From contig CAJUJU010000010.1 in NCBI GenBank assembly GCA_910586835.1, positions 63,224 through 74,716 of the forward strand: a stretch of DNA of 11,493 nt, given 5' to 3'. The notes under the pieces were generated by a model. The model saw only the letters and a program-made list of their open reading frames with translations, had not been told where the DNA came from and searched no databases. The stretch's first letter is position 1; each line of letters begins with the position of its first letter. This document shows, piece by piece, positions 1 to 4,967 of this stretch. The DNA is from an uncultured Acetatifactor sp. GTDB taxonomy: Bacteria; Bacillota; Clostridia; Lachnospirales; Lachnospiraceae. Made by a program: the position numbers and the translations under genes.

Positions 1-1
1 C

Positions 2-40
2 ATGGCGGCTAAATTGGTGAAATTAGGAGAAGTTCATTAA
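2..40 (+). CDS. C-terminal tail of an upstream gene (partial)
   Basis: This frame is open from the left edge to a TAA at 38-40 and would end in MAAKLVKLGEVH. The other two forward frames stop at 10-12 and 18-20. The stop lies three bases before a perfect terminator hairpin, the usual layout for the last codons of a gene. Only about 12 residues are visible, so no family can be named and the assignment rests on the stop/terminator geometry alone. Confidence 0.3.
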   Translation: MAAKLVKLGEVH

Positions 41-43
41 TGA

Positions 44-79
44 AAAACCGGTTCCCCGGGATGATGGGGAACCGGTTTT
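44..79 (+). terminator. Rho-independent terminator of the upstream gene
   Basis: A perfect 14-bp inverted repeat (44-57 with 66-79, AAAACCGGTTCCCC arm) encloses an 8-nt loop. The right arm ends in TTTT. It is strong in both directions because the left arm starts with an A run. It separates the off-window gene from the Rpn gene. Confidence 0.85.
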
Positions 80-126
80 GTGGTGGAAAAATCATTGCAT
101 GTATGGAACCGGGTGAGAAAAAGTTG

Positions 127-155
127 TTGCAAATACTATACAACTGTGTTATGCT
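127..155 (+). promoter_or_regulatory. Possible sigma-A promoter for the Rpn gene
   Basis: TTGCAA (127-132), a 17-bp spacer and TATGCT (150-155) give a plausible but imperfect housekeeping promoter in the 230-bp gap after the terminator. A start near 162 would leave a leader of about 150 nt in which I see no clear structure. This is a weak match and other placements are possible. Confidence 0.25.
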
Positions 156-309
156 GTATTTAAAGCATATACTTCTGTATTTTACTCTCCGGCGTTCGCC
201 GTTCTGTGAGTCTTTGTTTTCGGAAAATCTATGCTTTTCATTCACAAAATTATTGGAAAGGCAGGAGGTTTCCGGAAAAGAGGATGTTTCCTGCAGAACA
301 GGAGGCAGT

Positions 310-1206
310 TTGAAGATTGCATCATTAAAGTACGACGATGTCTTTCGGGAGGTGTTCGCCCGTGAAGGCGTCAGACGGCAGCTGATCAGCGATGTGACGG
401 GGATTCCGCTGGAGGTAATCGCCTCTGCGCGCCTGACAACGCCGTTTTTGAGGAAACGGTTCCGGCGGGAAAAGCAGGGGATTCTGGATATTGCCGTGAT
501 TTTAACGGATGGTACCCGGGTCGATATTGAGTTACAGCTGAGACCTCAGAAATACTGGTTAAAGCGGAATTTGTTCTATCTGGCAAAAATGTATACCGGG
601 GATCTGAGAGCCGGGCAGCGGTATGACTGTCTGAACAGGTGTATTGCCATCAGTATTCTGGACTTTAACCTGGTTCCCGGGGAGGAGTGCCATACGGCAT
701 ACACGCTGCGGGACAAAAGAGGTCAGGAGCTGACGGATCTGTTCGAGGTACATATTATCGAGCTGAAGAAGCAGATTTGTCCCGGGGATGCGGTGGGAGA
801 CTGGATCCGGCTGATCAATGCGGAAAATACGGAGGAACTTGAGATGATTGTGACAGGAAATGCAGGGATATTGGAAGCAATGGAAGTGATGAGGACCATG
901 AGCCTGGGGAAGCGGCTGCGGATGCGGTATGAGGCTCACCTGAAAGCTGTGCGGGACAGGTGGGCGGAGGATGAATATGTCAGAGATCAGGGCATAGAGG
1001 AAGGGCTGGTCAGGGGAAAGGCTGAGGGAAAGGCTGAGGGAAAGGCCGATACGGTTTTGCTTTTGCTTTCGGAGAAAGGGACTGTTTCCGGGGAGCTGGA
1101 AGAGATGATCCGCAGGGAGCGTGATCCGGAGCGGCTGGATTCCCTGGTGAAAGCCGCGGCCAGGGCGGAGAGTGTAGAAGCCTTCCGGAAAAGCAGTGTT
1201 TTGTAA
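310..1206 (+). CDS. Rpn family PD-(D/E)XK nuclease / putative transposase
   Basis: The 298-residue product belongs to the Rpn/PDDEXK_2 group of recombination-promoting nuclease-like proteins. This is seen in an N-terminal segment with KYDDVFREVF near residues 7-16, then GILDIAVILTDG and VDIELQL. D60 and the E74-L-Q76 triad fit the family's D...ExQ nuclease site, and the following KRNLFYLAKMY helix is typical. The C-terminal part is charged, with GKAE repeats, and is commonly variable in this family. I chose TTG at 310 because GGAGG lies at 301-305 and homology-like sequence starts there. The frame is open back to ATG 40, but that would run through the upstream terminator and an unlike, cysteine-rich stretch. 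Family members are often linked to DNA cleavage and RecA-independent recombination in other bacteria; activity here is inferred. No insertion-sequence ends flank it. Confidence 0.8.
   Translation: MKIASLKYDDVFREVFAREGVRRQLISDVTGIPLEVIASARLTTPFLRKRFRREKQGILDIAVILTDGTRVDIELQLRPQKYWLKRNLFYLAKMYTGDLRAGQRYDCLNRCIAISILDFNLVPGEECHTAYTLRDKRGQELTDLFEVHIIELKKQICPGDAVGDWIRLINAENTEELEMIVTGNAGILEAMEVMRTMSLGKRLRMRYEAHLKAVRDRWAEDEYVRDQGIEEGLVRGKAEGKAEGKADTVLLLLSEKGTVSGELEEMIRRERDPERLDSLVKAAARAESVEAFRKSSVL
1014..1046 (+). repeat. In-frame 12-bp tandem repeat (GKAE codons)
   Basis: The unit GGGAAAGGCTGA occurs twice perfectly (1014-1025, 1026-1037) and a third time in part (1038-1046). It encodes GKAEGKAEGKAD in the C-terminal part of the Rpn protein. 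Twelve bases are four codons, so gain or loss of a unit would keep the frame and change only linker length. Confidence 0.85.
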
Positions 1207-1242
1207 GATACAATAAAGAACGGTCTGTGGGAGGGGAACAGA

Positions 1243-1803
1243 GTGGAGATTAGAGCATTTCTTGATTTTTTGAATATTGCGGAGAAACTGAAGTGTAATA
1301 CAAGACATTCCTATACCTCATCCGGAAGGCATGAGAGCGTGGCGGAGCACAGCTGGCGGCTGGCGCTGATGGCGTATCTTGTAAAGGATGAATTTCCGGA
1401 AACGGATATGGATAAGGTGATCCGAATGTGTCTGTTTCATGACATTGGGGAGGCGGTGACTGGTGATATTCCCGCCTTTGAAAAGACCAGTCAGGATGAA
1501 TCCGCAGAAGAAACAGCAGTCTCACAGGTGCTGGAGCATCTTCCGGCGCCTTACCGCGGCGAGCTGGAAGCGTTGTTTTGTGAGATGGAGGAGCGGCAGA
1601 CTCCGGAGGCAAAGCTGTACAAGGCGCTGGATAAGCTGGAGGCTTTGATCCAGCACAACGAGGCTGATTTGTCTACCTGGCTTCCGCTGGAGTATGATTT
1701 TCAAATGACCTATGGTACGGAAGAATGTGGCTTTTCGGACTATATCCGGAGGCTGAGGGACCTGGTGCGGGAGGATTCCAGGAAAAAAATAGATGGGTGT
1801 TAA
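1243..1803 (+). CDS. HD-domain protein, YfbR/HDDC2-like 5'-deoxynucleotidase
   Basis: The 186-residue protein carries an HD metal-dependent phosphohydrolase domain over nearly its whole length. Visible ligands are H36 in ESVAEHSWR, the H66-D67 pair in LFHDIGEAVTGDIP and D130 in KALDKLEALIQHNEAD. This order and spacing match the HDDC2/YfbR-like group, whose members remove phosphate from deoxynucleoside 5'-monophosphates in nucleotide salvage. Substrate here is inferred. The start is GTG 1243, preceded by GGGAGGGG at about 1229-1236. It lies 36 bp after the Rpn gene with no terminator between, so the two may share a transcript, although their functions are not clearly related. No signal peptide or membrane span is evident, so it should be cytoplasmic. 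Confidence 0.8.
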   Translation: MEIRAFLDFLNIAEKLKCNTRHSYTSSGRHESVAEHSWRLALMAYLVKDEFPETDMDKVIRMCLFHDIGEAVTGDIPAFEKTSQDESAEETAVSQVLEHLPAPYRGELEALFCEMEERQTPEAKLYKALDKLEALIQHNEADLSTWLPLEYDFQMTYGTEECGFSDYIRRLRDLVREDSRKKIDGC

Positions 1804-1827
1804 TTTTCCATATTTTTCTGCCGAAAT
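1801..1827 (+). promoter_or_regulatory. Possible sigma-D (flagellar/motility-type) promoter
   Basis: TAAT (1801-1804), 15 bp, then GCCGAAAT (1820-1827) matches the Gram-positive sigma-D pattern TAAA-N15-GCCGATAT at 3 of 4 and 7 of 8 positions. It overlaps the stop codon of the HD gene and would start RNA near 1835, ahead of the structured leader. A match of this size can occur by chance; I see no convincing sigma-A promoter in the same gap. Confidence 0.3.
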
Positions 1828-1895
1828 AGGATAAAAGGGCGTAACTGTCCTGGCAGTAAACGGATTTACGGTGGAAGGTGCTATGGAAGGCATAA

Positions 1896-2002
1896 GGCTG
1901 AAAGGATTTTCAGCCGTCCCTGATTTGTGTGCCTGCCAGGTAGGCAGAAGGGAGAAGATTCCCTGATTTAAGTGCCCGTTAAAGCGGGCGGATGGGAGAA
2001 GA
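1896..2002 (+). promoter_or_regulatory. Structured leader with two tandem copies of a hairpin motif
   Basis: First comes a perfect 8-bp hairpin (1896-1903 with 1908-1915, GGAT loop). Two imperfect tandem copies of one unit follow, at 1917-1958 and 1960-2002 (period 43). Both copies begin TCCCTGATTT and end GGGAGAAGA. In each, TCCC can pair with GGGA, and GTGCC opens an inner stem closed by GGC. The inner stems differ by compensating changes (T-A in one, C-G in the other; G-T versus G-C), which supports selection on RNA structure. The second copy's GGGAG (1994-1998) is the ribosome binding site of the next gene, so folding should hide it. I do not recognise this as a named riboswitch class. 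Confidence 0.6.
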
Positions 2003-2003
2003 G

Positions 2004-2714
2004 ATGGAACGAATCGGAAATTATGGCGGGTATGCCGGCGCGTATGAGCAGAGCAGAGTCGGCGGGGAGAGAAGCAACACCAGAACGGCAGCGTCCAGGG
2101 AGGGAGCTTCCGCTTCCCGGGGGGAGAGCAGGGTGAGCCTCAGCAGCAGTGCAAAGAATTTGTTGAAGGAGCTGCAGAAGTCTTATGGAAATATGGACTT
2201 TATCGTGGCTGATTTTGAGACGGACGAGGAGGCAGCATCCTATCTGGCCAGAGGAACAGGGGATTACAGTGTGCTTTTGACTCCCGACGAGTTGGAGAAA
2301 ATGGCAGCCGGCGAAGAATATAAAAAGAAGAACCTGAAGACACTGGATAATGCGGTTGCAAAGCTGGACGATATGAAAAAGGAGCTTGGCAGCAAGGGCG
2401 AGGATGTGAAGCGTATCGGCATTGTTCTTGGCGATGACGGTGAGGTCTCTTATTTTGCGGAGCTGGAGAAGTCCGGGGATAAACAGCGGGAGAGAATCGA
2501 CAGACAGCGTGCGGATCGCAGGGAGGAAGCAGCAGATGTCAGAAAGAAGGCCGAGAGAGAAAGACTGGAGGCCAGACAGGGCGGTGTAAAGCGCACGATG
2601 GTCTATGCTTCGTCGGAAAAAGAGCTTGCCGATAAGATCAGAAATGTGGATTGGAATGCGGTGAAAGAAGGTAATACAGAGAAAACAGGAAGTCGTTTTG
2701 ATCTTACCATATAG
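2004..2714 (+). CDS. DUF6033-like protein of unknown function
   Basis: The 236-residue protein resembles proteins labelled DUF6033 in Lachnospiraceae; no biochemical role is known to me. Its parts are a glycine/tyrosine- and serine/arginine-rich, probably disordered N-terminus (1-43); VSLSSSAKNLLKELQKSYG (44-62); an acidic block starting NMDFIVADFETDEEA; a helical middle (95-140); a long charged likely coiled coil of K/R/E (158-194); and a conserved-looking tail ending in SRFDLTI. No signal peptide or membrane span is seen. ATG 2004 is preferred over in-frame ATG 1992 because GGGAG at 1994-1998 sits 5 nt before it, while 1992 lies inside that site. Translation is probably controlled by the hairpin leader. 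It ends before a strong terminator, so it is likely a single-gene unit. Confidence 0.7.
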   Translation: MERIGNYGGYAGAYEQSRVGGERSNTRTAASREGASASRGESRVSLSSSAKNLLKELQKSYGNMDFIVADFETDEEAASYLARGTGDYSVLLTPDELEKMAAGEEYKKKNLKTLDNAVAKLDDMKKELGSKGEDVKRIGIVLGDDGEVSYFAELEKSGDKQRERIDRQRADRREEAADVRKKAERERLEARQGGVKRTMVYASSEKELADKIRNVDWNAVKEGNTEKTGSRFDLTI

Positions 2715-2748
2715 ATTTATGAAGATTTTGTGAATACAGGCTTGGGGC

Positions 2749-2777
2749 TTGTAAATATTTTCTGAATTTGCTACAAT
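2749..2777 (+). promoter_or_regulatory. Possible promoter abutting the terminator
   Basis: TTGTAA (2749-2754), 17 bp and TACAAT (2772-2777) form a fair sigma-A match. RNA would begin near 2784, inside the left arm of the following terminator, so the new transcript could not form the full hairpin while read-through RNA from upstream could. It might serve the cyclophilin gene. The match is moderate and unproven. Confidence 0.3.
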
Positions 2778-2778
2778 G

Positions 2779-2817
2779 ACCCGGTGGCGGCGTGATGCAT
2801 GCCACCGGGTTATTTAT
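2779..2817 (+). terminator. Rho-independent terminator after the DUF6033 gene
   Basis: A perfect 10-bp stem (2779-2788 ACCCGGTGGC with 2801-2810) closes a 12-nt loop and is followed by TTATTTATT, an imperfect but T-rich tail. It lies 64 bp beyond the stop codon. Confidence 0.8.
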
Positions 2818-2822
2818 TCCCT

Positions 2823-2858
2823 TATAAGGTCAGGGCTTTTGCCCTGCTAATCCTTATA
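2823..2858 (+). promoter_or_regulatory. Nested two-stem hairpin in the gap before the cyclophilin gene
   Basis: TATAAGG (2823-2829) pairs with CCTTATA (2852-2858) around an inner perfect hairpin CAGGGC/GCCCTG (2831-2836, 2841-2846) with a TTTT loop. A 1-nt and a 5-nt internal bulge separate the stems. There is no U-tract after it, so it is not a typical terminator. It could be a leader structure or operator; its role is unknown. Confidence 0.45.
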
Positions 2859-2886
2859 GGAAATTACATCCCGACCCGATTTTTAA

Positions 2887-2895
2887 TGGTAAAAT
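2887..2895 (+). promoter_or_regulatory. Possible extended -10 promoter for the cyclophilin gene
   Basis: TGGTAAAAT gives a TGn extension plus TAAAAT (2890-2895), 5 of 6 to consensus. There is no good -35 at 17 bp; TTACAT at 2864-2869 is 20 bp away. Extended -10 promoters can do without a strong -35. RNA would start near 2902 and carry a short leader. Confidence 0.35.
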
Positions 2896-2935
2896 ACGAC
2901 CAGAAAAGGGAAGAAAGCGAAGAAAAGAGGAGATT

Positions 2936-3568
2936 ATGAAAAAGTTAGCAGGGTTTATTCTGGCAATGGTAGTGGCAGTAGCTTTGGCGGGCTGCGGAGA
3001 CAGATCGGAAGCGGACGATGAAAGCCAGGTGGAAAGTCAGACAGGAGAAGGCTTTCAGGCAGAGAGCATTTCAGGCAAGCATCATGTGGAGATAACGATT
3101 GCGGATTACGGTACCGTTTCCGTGGAATTGGATGCAGACGTGGCGCCTGTCTCCGTGGCAAATTTTCTGAATCTGGCGTCTGACGGGTTTTATGACGGCT
3201 TGACCTTTCATCGTATTATGACCGGTTTTATGATTCAGGGAGGAGATCCGAAGGGAAACGGAAGAGGAGGCTCTGATACAAATATCAAGGGCGAGTTTGC
3301 TCTAAACGGCGTGGAGAACAATCTTTCTCATACCCGTGGCGCAATTTCCATGGCCCGGGCATCGGACTATGACAGTGCCAGCTCCCAGTTTTTTATTGTA
3401 CATGAGGACAGTACTTTTCTGGACGGTCAATATGCCTGCTTTGGCTATGTGACGGAGGGAATTGAGGTGGTGGATGCCATCTGCGAGGCGGTTCCCGCAG
3501 TCGATGACAATGGTACGGTAGAAAAGGAAAATCAGCCGGTGATAGAAAGCGTGAAGGTGATTGACTGA
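2936..3568 (+). CDS. Lipoprotein cyclophilin-type peptidyl-prolyl isomerase
   Basis: The 210-residue protein is a cyclophilin anchored outside the membrane. Residues 1-20 form a lipoprotein signal with lipobox L17-A18-G19-C20, followed by an acidic, serine-rich linker (21-47). The cyclophilin fold covers about 48-208, with the catalytic stretch FHRIMTGFMIQGGD (R93 the catalytic arginine), then GAISMAR and SSQFFI. The tryptophan that contacts cyclosporin in human CypA is F161 here (FLDGQYACFG), as in many bacterial members, so weak drug binding is likely. Its role is probably folding of exported proteins at proline bonds. AGGAG lies at 2928-2932, close to the ATG. A promoter candidate upstream and a strong terminator downstream make it a single-gene unit. 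Confidence 0.9.
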   Translation: MKKLAGFILAMVVAVALAGCGDRSEADDESQVESQTGEGFQAESISGKHHVEITIADYGTVSVELDADVAPVSVANFLNLASDGFYDGLTFHRIMTGFMIQGGDPKGNGRGGSDTNIKGEFALNGVENNLSHTRGAISMARASDYDSASSQFFIVHEDSTFLDGQYACFGYVTEGIEVVDAICEAVPAVDDNGTVEKENQPVIESVKVID

Positions 3569-3618
3569 ACAACAGAGTAACCGGCGTCTGAAAAGAGTAA
3601 AATTGAGAAAAAAGGAAG

Positions 3619-3657
3619 ACAGGGACAGCAGAATAGACAAAATGCTGTCCCTGTTTT
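3619..3657 (+). terminator. Rho-independent terminator after the cyclophilin gene
   Basis: A perfect 12-bp stem (3619-3630 ACAGGGACAGCA with 3643-3654) encloses a 12-nt loop and runs into TTTT. The A-rich run at 3607-3613 on the other side makes it possibly bidirectional. Confidence 0.85.
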
Positions 3658-3698
3658 ATGCACATTTTTCACAAAATCCTTTAAAATATCATAATTAA

Positions 3699-3728
3699 CT
3701 GACATTTTGGGGTTAAATCTGTTAAAAT
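3699..3728 (+). promoter_or_regulatory. Likely sigma-A promoter of the CarD-like gene
   Basis: CTGACA (3699-3704), 18 bp and TAAAAT (3723-3728) each match consensus at 5 of 6 positions. The site lies in an AT-rich gap directly after the cyclophilin terminator, and RNA would start near 3735, about 50 nt before the start codon. Confidence 0.5.
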
Positions 3729-3784
3729 AAGGTTATAACAATAATGAGACTGTTGGGAGGTTTGAAGAGGAAAGGAAGGTTTTT

Positions 3785-4300
3785 GTGTTCAAGATAGGTG
3801 ATTATGTGGTGTGCGGAAATAAGGGTGTCTGTGTGGTGGAAAATATTGCTGCGCTTGAAATTTCGGGTGTGGATAAAGAGCGGCAATATTACATCCTGAA
3901 GCCGAAATATCAATCCGGGAGCACGGTGTATGTACCGGTGGATTCTCCCAGGGATTCCATGCGGCATGTGTTGGAGAAGGAGGAGGCGCAGCGGCTGATT
4001 GCTGCGATTCCAGAAATTCCTCTTCTTTCAATCACAAACGAAAAGCTGTCGGAACAGACATACCGGGAATGCCTGAGAACAGGGAGTTGTGAGGAATGGG
4101 TCAGGATTTTAAAGACGATCTGCCTGAGAAAGGAAAAGAGGCTGAAGGCCGGCAGAAAGGTGACGGCAGTGGATGCCAAATATTTCCGGATGGCGGAGGA
4201 CAGTCTGTACGGCGAGTTGGCCGTGGCACTGGATATGAACCGAAAAGAACTGGAGGAATATATTGCGGGCGAGGTAGAGGGAAAAGTTGCACTGTCATAA
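3785..4300 (+). CDS. CarD/CdnL-family transcription regulator
   Basis: The 171-residue protein has an N-terminal CarD_CdnL_TRCF domain: MFKIGDYVVCGNKGVCVVENI, then YYILKPKY and STVYVPVD (to about residue 54). This is the Tudor-like RNA-polymerase interaction domain that in CarD and Mfd binds the beta subunit. The remaining part (60-165) is helical and basic (LRKEKRLKAGRK), fitting the CarD C-terminal DNA-contacting domain. Length is close to that of known CarD proteins (about 160). It probably tunes promoter opening by RNA polymerase; the target genes are unknown. The start is GTG 3785 with AAGGAAGG at 3772-3779, 5 nt upstream. It stands alone, and the thrS promoter begins within 8 bp of its stop codon with no terminator between, so some read-through into the T-box is possible. 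Confidence 0.85.
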   Translation: MFKIGDYVVCGNKGVCVVENIAALEISGVDKERQYYILKPKYQSGSTVYVPVDSPRDSMRHVLEKEEAQRLIAAIPEIPLLSITNEKLSEQTYRECLRTGSCEEWVRILKTICLRKEKRLKAGRKVTAVDAKYFRMAEDSLYGELAVALDMNRKELEEYIAGEVEGKVALS

Positions 4301-4307
4301 AAAAGGC

Positions 4308-4336
4308 TTTACAACCCGGAAAAAAAGTACTATGAT
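4308..4336 (+). promoter_or_regulatory. Promoter of the T-box / thrS transcript
   Basis: TTTACA (4308-4313), exactly 17 bp, and TATGAT (4331-4336) make a strong sigma-A promoter. RNA should start near 4343, just before the T-box Stem I, which fits this leader family well. Confidence 0.75.
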
Positions 4337-4342
4337 AGAGAA

Positions 4343-4608
4343 TCATAAGTCTCAGGCAGTGCAGGAAAGCGTTGAAGAGAAGAGTAGGATGCAGAAAGTC
4401 CCCAGAGAGAGCCGCCCGCAGGAATGCGGTGCTGAGAGCGGCTTGGCGGAATGGATCACGAAGACCGTCTCTGAGCGGCCCTTAATCGGGCACGGCAGCC
4501 CCGTTACAGGCAAAGGAAGGTGGCAGACGGAAGATGTCTGCAACAAGGGTGGAACCGCGTTCGGAAAATGTACGTCCCTTGCAATAGAAATATTGCAGGG
4601 GATTTTTT
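4343..4608 (+). ncRNA. Threonine T-box leader (tRNA-Thr-sensing riboswitch)
   Basis: This leader reads tRNA-Thr charging and controls transcription of the two genes after it. The signature T-box AGGGTGGAACCGCG is at 4546-4559. Stem I closes through AGAGA (4376-4380) with TCTCT (4468-4472); AGTA (4383-4386) and GAA (4460-4462) form the usual loop E motif, which places the specifier codon ACC (Thr) at 4464-4466. The UGGA bulge would pair with an uncharged tRNA ending UCCA, implying a U discriminator base. CAAGGG (4544-4549) can pair with CCCTTG (4576-4581) to form the antiterminator, which excludes the terminator. The downstream thrS matches the specifier. Confidence 0.95.
4575..4608 (+). terminator. 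T-box regulated intrinsic terminator
   Basis: A 12-bp stem (4575-4586 with 4591-4602, one G-U pair) with a GAAA tetraloop is followed by TTTTTT (4603-4608). Its left arm is also the right arm of the antiterminator, so uncharged tRNA-Thr binding should prevent it from forming. Confidence 0.92.
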
Positions 4609-4709
4609 GTGTGAACTCAAAATGCATTCTGTTTTGTGTTCTCTGATTCGGACAGTGAGGATAACGTAAGTTTGATCATGTGTTTTGTGAGAAAAAAGGA
4701 GGAGCGGGA

Positions 4710-4967
4710 ATGAAGGGTAAAATGAGAGACAGAATGAGGGAGTGGAAGCGCAACTGTTTTGAGGGTGAGCTGACCGTGCCGAAGGCTACGCTCTGGCTGG
4801 CAGGGGCAGTGTGCCTGCTGGCGGGCATTGTATACGGCCTGAAGGCAGCGCCTATGACGCATGGCTTGACCATTGGCAGCAACAACGGAAACAACAATGG
4901 CAACATTAGCGGAAACGGCAGTCTGTGTGCCGAAAACGGGGAAGGAAACGAGGAGGAAGAAGCATGA
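4710..4967 (+). CDS. Small single-span membrane protein between T-box and thrS
   Basis: I do not recognise a characterised family. The 85-residue product has a basic N-terminus (MKGKMRDRMREWKR, net positive, so cytoplasmic), one hydrophobic span at about 26-46 (ATLWLAGAVCLLAGIVYGLKA), then APMTHGLTIGSNNG, a run rich in asparagine and glycine (57-70) and an acidic end NEEEEA. AGGAGG at 4698-4703 fixes the ATG at 4710; an ATG at 4680 in the same frame lacks such a site. Its last codons overlap the thrS start as ATGA, suggesting translational coupling, and no promoter lies between them, so the T-box should control both. A role connected to threonine shortage is therefore inferred from position only. 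Confidence 0.75.
   Translation: MKGKMRDRMREWKRNCFEGELTVPKATLWLAGAVCLLAGIVYGLKAAPMTHGLTIGSNNGNNNGNISGNGSLCAENGEGNEEEEA

Noticed and set aside
40..309. N-terminal extension of the Rpn gene to ATG 40
   Set aside because: It would include the upstream terminator hairpin in coding sequence, has no ribosome binding site and reads as unlike, cysteine-rich sequence; TTG 310 has GGAGG before it and begins at the conserved domain.
310..1206. Insertion sequence carrying the Rpn gene
   Set aside because: No terminal inverted repeats or target duplications were found around it; Rpn genes are commonly stand-alone.
559..1308. Long antisense open frame opposite the Rpn gene
   Set aside because: It mirrors the codon use of the + strand gene, is rich in proline, leucine and serine repeats opposite the GKAE units, and shows no recognisable domain.
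1917..2002. Guanidine-II (mini-ykkC), c-di-GMP or cobalamin riboswitch for the tandem hairpins
   Set aside because: The loops lack ACGR, and the conserved core sequences of the other classes are absent; the TGATTT internal loop and GGGAGAAGA do not fit any that I know.
1917..2002. Short CRISPR array
   Set aside because: Only two copies, divergent in the middle rather than separated by unique spacers, and directly joined to a start codon; no cas genes.
4287..4646. Open frame across the T-box leader
   Set aside because: It spans the promoter, Stem I, T-box and terminator of a clearly folded regulatory RNA.
4925..4963. GTG 4925 as the thrS start
   Set aside because: It adds a short basic stretch unlike a TGS domain; ATG 4964 has a close GAGGAGG-type site and the overlap with the small gene is normal.
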